In this document: positions 57,554 through 64,000 of the stretch, piece after piece
Layout of the letters: each line of letters opens with the position of its first letter
Position numbering within the stretch: the stretch's first letter is position 1
Assembly (NCBI GenBank): GCA_947044365.1
Contig: OX345642.1
Span: 4,711,598 to 4,775,597 of the forward strand
From: Petrosia ficiformis
Taxonomy: Eukaryota; Porifera; Demospongiae; Haplosclerida; Petrosiidae
DNA length: 64,000 nt
Direction of reading: 5' to 3'
Program-made: the position numbers and the translations under genes
The notes under the pieces: model-generated
Databases searched by the model: none
Seen by the model: the letters and a program-made list of their open reading frames with translations, nothing else
What the model was told of the DNA's origin: nothing

Positions 57554-59339
57554 AAGTGACAGTAGAGATAATTTTGACTATGGAAACTACAGTGACGGCA
57601 GTTACCACGGTAACAGAAGAGACCATTGTGACAGTAGAGTCTACTGCGACAGTGCATACTCTTAGAGACTACTGTGACTGTACAGACTACTGTCACAGAA
57701 TAGACAATTGTGACAGTAGAGACAATTGTGACAGTATAGATTATTTGGACATAGGAGACTATTTCAACAGTAGAGACTATTGTGACTACTGTGATAGCTG
57801 TTACCACTGTAACATTAGAGACTATTGTGACAGTTGAGAATATAGTGACAGTGGAGACTATTGTGAAAGTAGAGACTATAGTGACAGTAGAAACTACTTT
57901 GACAGTAGACTACTACGACAGCAGAGAAGGCTGTGACAGTGAAACTACTGGGGCAGTAGAGACTACTGCAACATCAGAGACAGCGGTGACAGTTGAAACT
58001 ACTGTGACAGTTAAAGACTATTTCGACAGTAGACTATTGACAGCTACTACGACTACTGTGACAATAGACTCTACTGTCACAGTAGAGACTACTGTGAGAG
58101 TAGGGACTACTGCGTCAGTCGACTCTACTGTGACTATAGAGACTACTGTGACAGCAGAGACAATTGTGTCAGTAGAGACAATTGTGACAGTAGAGAGTAT
58201 TGTGACGGTAGAGACTACTGTGACAGTAGAGACAATTGTGACTACTAGTAGAGACAGTTGTGACAGTAGAGAGTGTTGTGACAGTGGAGACTATTGTGAC
58301 AGTAGAGACAATTGTGACAGTAGAGAGTATTGTGACAGTGGAGACTATTGTGACAGTAGGGACTATTGTGACTATAGAGATCGTAGTGATAATAGAGACT
58401 ATATGCATTTGTGACCGTAGTGATGACTGTGAGAGTAGAGACTATTGTGACAGTAGAGACATTTGTGACAGTGGAGTCTACAGAGACAGTAGAGACTACT
58501 GTGACAATAGAGACTACTGCGACAGCAGAGACTGCGATGACAGTTGAAACTACTGTGACAGTTAAAGACTGTTGCGACAGTAGACTATTGACAGTAGAGA
58601 CTACTGTGACTGTAGAGACATTTGTGACAGTAGAGTCTACAGAGACAGTAAAGACTACTGTCACAGTAGAGACTACTGCGACAGCAGAGACTGCGATGAC
58701 ACTTGAAACTACTGTGACAGTTAGAGACCATTGTGACAGTGGAGACTATTGTGGCAGTAGAGACTATTGTGACTGTAGAGACTATTGTGACAGTAGAGAT
58801 TATTGTGACAGTGGAGACTACTCGGACTGTAGGGACTACTGTAACAGAATATTTTGGCTATAGATACTTCTATTACAGCAGTTACCACTGTCGCAGTTGA
58901 GACAATTGTGACAGTAGAGACTGTTGTGACAGTAGAGACTACAGGCACTTGTGACGGTAGTGACGACGGTGAGAGTAGAGACTACTGTGAAAGCAAACTC
59001 TAGCGTGACAGTAGAGACTACTGTGACAGTAGAGACAATTGCGACTGTAGATACAATTGTGACAGTAAAGTCAATTGTGATTATAGAAACTACTGCGACA
59101 GTAGAGACTATTGTGACAGTAGAGATTATTGTGACAGTGGAGACTACTCTGACTGTAGGGACTACTGTAACAGAATATTTTGGCTATAGATACTTCTGTT
59201 ACAGCAGTTACCACTGTCGCAGTTGAGACAATTGTGACAGTAGAGACTGTTGTGACAGTAGAGACTACAGGCACTTGTGACGGTTGTGACGACGGTGAGA
59301 GTAGAGACTACTGTGAAAGCAGACTAACGTGACAGTAGA

Positions 59340-62300
59340 GACAACTGCGACAGCAGACAGCGGTGACGCTTGAAACTACTGTGACAGTAGAGACTACTGC
59401 GACATCAGTGACTGCGGTGACAGTTGAAACTACTGTGACAGTTAAAGATTGTTGTGACAGTAGACTATTGACAGTAGAGACTAATGTGACAATAGACTCT
59501 ACTGTCACAGTAGAGACTACTGTGACAGCAACTACCCCCGTGACATTAGAGACCACTCCGACAGCAGACTGCAGTGACAGTAGAGACTATTGTGACTATA
59601 GAGACTGTTGTGACAGTAGAGACTAAAGGCACTGTGACAGTAGAGACTACTGCGACAGCAGAGACAGCAGTGACAGTTGAAACTTCTGTGACAGTCGAGA
59701 CTACTGCGACAGTAGACACTACTGTTACAGTAGAGACAATTGTGACAGTAGATACAATTGTGACAGTAGACACAATCGTGACAGTAGAGAGTAAGTGACA
59801 GTGGAGACTATTGTGACAGTAGAGACTATTGTGACAGTAAAGACAGTAGATAATACTGTGACAGAAGTTACAACTGCGACAGTGAAGACTTTTGTGACTA
59901 TAGAGACTGTTGTGATAGTAGCGACTATAAATCCATGTGATGGTAGAGACTACTTTGAAAGTAGAGACTACTGTGATAATAGACTCTACACTGACAGTAG
60001 AGTCTACTTGACAGTAGAGACTACTGTGACAGTAGAGACAATTGCGACTGTAGATACAATTGTGACAGTAAAGTAAATTGTGATTATAGAGACTACTGTG
60101 ACAATAGACTCTACTGTCACCGTAGAGACTACTGTAACAGCAGCTACCCCCGTGATATTAGAGACTACTGCGACAGTATAGACTGCAGTGACAGTAGAGA
60201 CTATTGTGACTATAGAGATTGTTGTGACAATAGAGGCTATTGGAATTTGTGACAGCAGAGACTACTGTGAGAGTAGAGACTACTGTGTCAGTTGACTCTA
60301 CTGTGACTATAGAGGCTACTGTGACCGTAGAGATTACTGTGACCATATAGACAATTGTGACAGTAGAGAGTATTGTGACGGTAGAGACTACTGTGACAGT
60401 AGAGTCAATTTTGACAGTGAGACAGTTGTGACAGTAGAGAGTATTGTGGCAGTAGAGACTATTGTGACAGTAGAGACAATTGTGACAGTAGAAACAATTG
60501 TGACTGTAGAGGCAATTGTGACTATAGAAACTATTGTGTCAGTAAAGACAATTGAGACAGTAGAGACTATTGTGACAGTAGAGACTATTGTGACAGTGGA
60601 GACTATTTTGACTATAGAGACTGTTGTGACAGTAGAAACTATAGGCGCTTGTGACAGTAGAGAATACTGGTGAGAGTAGAGACTACGGTGTCAGTTGACT
60701 CTACTGTGACTCTAGAGACTACTGTGACAGTAGAGACAATTGTGACAGGGGAGAAATATTGTGACTACAGAGAATGTTGTGATAGTAGAGACTATAGGCA
60801 CTGTGACAGTAGAGACTACTGCGACAGCATAGACAGCGGTGACAGTTGAAACTACTCTGGCAATTTTGACAATACATACAATTGTGACAGTATCGGCAAT
60901 TGTGACTATAGAAACTACTGTGACTGTAGAGACAATTGTGACAGTAGAGACAATTGTGACAGTAGAGCGTATTGTGACAGTGGAGACTATTGTGACCGTA
61001 GAGACTATTGTGACAGTAAAGACAATTGTGACTGTAGATACTACTGTGAGAGTAGAGTCTACTGTGACAATAGACTCTTCTGTGACAGTAGAGTCTACAG
61101 TGACAGTAGAGACTACTGTGACAGTAGAGAATACTGCGACAGCAGAGACTGCGATGACAGTTGAAACAACTGTAACAGTTAGAGACTATTGTGACAGTGG
61201 AGACTATTGTGACAGTAGAAACTATTGTGACTATAAAGACTAGTTTGACAGTAGAGACTATTTTGACAGTGGAGACTAATCTAACTGTAGAGACTACTGT
61301 GAATGAATATTTTGGCTATAGATACTTCTGTTACAGCAGTTACCACTGTCGCAGTAGAGACTATTGTGACAGTAGAGATTATTTTTACAGTGGAGACTTT
61401 TGTGATTATTAGAGACACTTGTGAGGGTAGATACTATAGGCACTTGTTACAGCAGAGACTATTGTGACAGTAGAGACTATAGGTACTTGTGACAGTAGAG
61501 ACTACTGTGTCAGTAGAGACTACTGTCACAGAATAGACAATTTGTGACAGTAGAGACAATTGTGACAGTATAGACTATTGTGACATCGGAGACTATTTTA
61601 ACAGTAGAGACAATTGTGACAGTAGAGTAAATTGTGACAGTAGAGAGTATAGTGATGGTAGAGACTATTGTGACAGTAGAGACTATAGGTACTTGTGACA
61701 GTAGAGACTACTGTGTCAGTAGAGACTACTGTCACAGAATAGACAATTTGTGACAGTAGAGACTATTGTGACAGTATAGACTATTGTGACATAGGAGACT
61801 ATTTTAACAGTAGAGACTATTGTGACTACTGTGACAGCTGTTACCACTGTAACGGTAGACTCTGCAGTGACAGTAGAGACTATTGTGACTATAAAGATTG
61901 TTGTGACAATAGAGGCAATTGGAATTTGTGACAGTAGAAACTACTGTGAGAGTAAAGACTACTGTGTCAGTTGACCCTACTGTGACAATAGATGCTACTG
62001 TGACCGTAGAGATTACTGTGACAGTAGACACAATTGTGACAGTAGAGACAATTTTGACAGTAGAGACTATTGTGACGGTAGAGACTACTGTGACAGTAGA
62101 GTCAATTGTGACAGTGAGACAGTTGTGACAGTAGAGAGTATTGTGACAGTGGAGAAATATTGTGACTACAGAGACTGTTGTGATAGTAGAGACTATAGGC
62201 ACTGTGACAGTAGGACTACTGCGACAGCGTAGACAGCGGTGACAGTTGAAACTACTGTGACAGTAGAGACTACTGCGACAGTAGAGACTACTGTTACAGT

Positions 62301-64000
62301 AGAGGCAATTTTGACAATACATACAATTGTGACAGTATCGGCAATTGTGACTATAGAAACTACTGTGACAGTAGAGAGAATTGTGACAGTAGAGACAATT
62401 GTGACAGTAGAGAGTATTGTGACAGTGGAGACTATTGTGACAGTAGAGACTATTGTGACAGTAAAGACAATTGTGACAGTAGATACTACTTGGACAGCAG
62501 TTACCACTGTGACAGTGGAGAATTTTGTGACAGTAAAGAATATTGAGACTATACAGACTACTTTGAGAGTGAGACTGCAGTGACAGTAGAGACTACTGTG
62601 AGAGTAGAGTCTACTGTGAAAATAGACTCTTCTGTGACAGTAGAGTCTACAGTGACAGTAGAGACTACTGTGACAGTTGAGAATACTGCGACAGCAGAGA
62701 CTGCGATGACAGTTGAAACAACTGTGACAGTTAGAGACTATGGTGACAGTGGAGACTATTGAGACAGTAGAAACTATTGTGACTATAAAGACTATTTCGA
62801 CAGTAGAGACTATTGTGACAATGGAGACTAATCTAACTGTAGAGACTACTGTGAATGAATATTTTGGCTATATATACTTCTGTTACAGCAGTTACCACTG
62901 TCGCAGTAGAGACTATTGTGACAGTACAGATTATTTTTAAAGTGGAGACTTTTGTGATTATTAGAGACTGTTGTGAGGGTAGATACTATAGGCACTTGTT
63001 ACAGCAGATGCTACTGTGAGAGTAGAGACAACTGTGACTTATAGACTCAACTGTGAGAGTAGAGTCTACTGTGACAGTAGACTCTACCGTGACAGTAGTG
63101 ACTACTGTTACAGTAGACACAATTGCGACAGTAGATACAATTTTGACAGTAAAGACAATTGTGATTATGGAATCTTCTGTGACAGTAGAGACAATTTTGA
63201 CAGTAGAGAAAATTGTGACTACTGCGACAGGAGTTACCACTGTAACATTAGAGACTATTGTGACAGTTGAGACTATAGTGACAGTGGAGACTATTGTGAC
63301 AGTAGAGACTATTGGGACAGTAGAGACTGCTGTGACAGTAGAGACAACTGCGACAGCAGACAGCGGTGACGCTTGAAACTACTGTGACAGTAGAGACTAC
63401 TGCGACATCAGAGACGGCGGTGACAGTTGAAACTACTGTGACAGTTAAAGATTGTTGTGACAGTAGACTATTGACAGTAGACTATTGACAGTAGAGAGTA
63501 CTGTGACAATAGACTCTACTGTCACAGTAGAGACTACTGTGACAGCAACTACCCCCGTGACATTAGAGACCACTCCGACAGCAGACTGCAGTGACATTAG
63601 AGACTATTGTGACTATAGAGACTGTTGTGACAGTAGAGACTAAAGGCACTGTTTCAGTAGAGACTACTGCGACAGCAGAGACAGCAGTGACAGTTGAAAC
63701 TACTGTGACAGTCGAGACTACTGCGACAGTACACACTACTGTTACAGTAGAGACAATTGTGACAGTAAATACAATTGTGACAGTAGACACAATCGTGACA
63801 GTAGAGAGTAAGTGACAGTGGAGAGTATTGCGACAGTAGAGACTATTGTGACAGTAAAGACAGTAGATAATACTGTGACAGAAGTTACAACTGCGACAGT
63901 GGAGACTTTTGTGACTATAGAGACTGTTGTGATAGTAGAGACTATAGGCCCATGTGATGGTAGAGACTACTTTGAAAGTAGAGACTACTGTGATAATAGA
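59340..64000. repeat. Higher-order repeat of about 4.0 kb at the right end of the 18-bp array
   Basis: About 59358-59990 matches 63361-64000 with a shift of 4003 bp, rising to 4017 after a 14-bp ACAGTAGACTATTG duplication near 63470-63490. Shared rare features include CGGTGACGCTTGAAACTAC, ACTAAAGGCACTGT and GACAGTAGATAATACTGTG. A third, partial copy lies at about 54690-55060. Confidence 0.85.

Larger units (their letters stand above)
40476..64000. repeat. Satellite array of 18-bp units, at least 23.5 kb
   Basis: The unit is GTGACAGTAGAGACTACT, made of two related 9-bp halves (GTGACAGTA and GAGACTACT), with frequent TACT to TATT and GAGACAATT variants. 18 is divisible by three, so open frames of up to about 360 codons occur on both strands (TVETTV hexads and CDSRDY hexads on plus, VSTVTV and SLYCHN on minus). 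Frames slip into one another at indels, so they are repeat by-products rather than genes. A diverged landmark, TATTTTGGCTATAGATACTT followed by GTTACAGCAGTTACCACTGTCGCAG in two parts, recurs near 44490, 45660, 46337, 49061, 52957, 54286, 56230, 58849, 59174, 61307 and 62860. The array continues past the right edge. Confidence 0.97.

Overview
The window looks like nuclear DNA of an invertebrate animal: AT-rich, intron-bearing, full of small DNA transposons, and about 85% tandem repeat. The only clearly functional gene is the 5' part of a DUS2-type tRNA-dihydrouridine synthase on the minus strand, split into at least nine short exons with clean GT/AG junctions. A broken gene for a Ulp1/SENP-like (C48) cysteine peptidase lies beside the first satellite. 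That peptidase family is often multicopy in sponges and cnidarians, so an early-branching metazoan, perhaps a sponge, is plausible, but this is inference only.

Layout. 1-6896: DUS2 on the minus strand, running off the left edge. Its introns hold two 300-bp hAT-like MITEs with 8-bp target duplications and a nested palindromic element. 6897-8494: intergenic AT-rich DNA with small inverted and direct repeats and one weak candidate first exon. 8495-9300: C48 peptidase pseudogene. 9335-20005: a 10.7-kb satellite of 21-bp units. 20010-37614: a tandem array of about 36 units averaging about 444 bp. Read on the minus strand, each unit looks like a small structured, possibly Pol III-type RNA gene or tRNA-headed SINE. 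This array is interrupted at 36031-37038 by an internally deleted piggyBac element with TTAA duplications. 37615-40475: a degenerate 7-bp satellite (GGTCTAG) whose orientation flips four times at palindromic junctions. 40476-64000: a 23.5-kb satellite of 18-bp units with inverted blocks and several layers of higher-order duplication, running off the right edge.

The many long open frames in the satellites (Gly-Pro-Ser-Gly-Leu-Leu-Leu heptads, Thr-Val-Glu-Thr-Thr-Val hexads and their other-frame versions) arise because 21 and 18 are multiples of three and the units lack stop codons. I do not annotate them as genes. Four unrelated-looking tandem arrays in direct contact suggest a heterochromatic, pericentromeric or subtelomeric block next to a gene-bearing arm. 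The 444-bp array is the most interesting candidate for an undescribed system: it has a conserved set of hairpins, a box A-like motif, a terminal oligo-T (minus strand), two subfamilies, and end units that differ from interior units.
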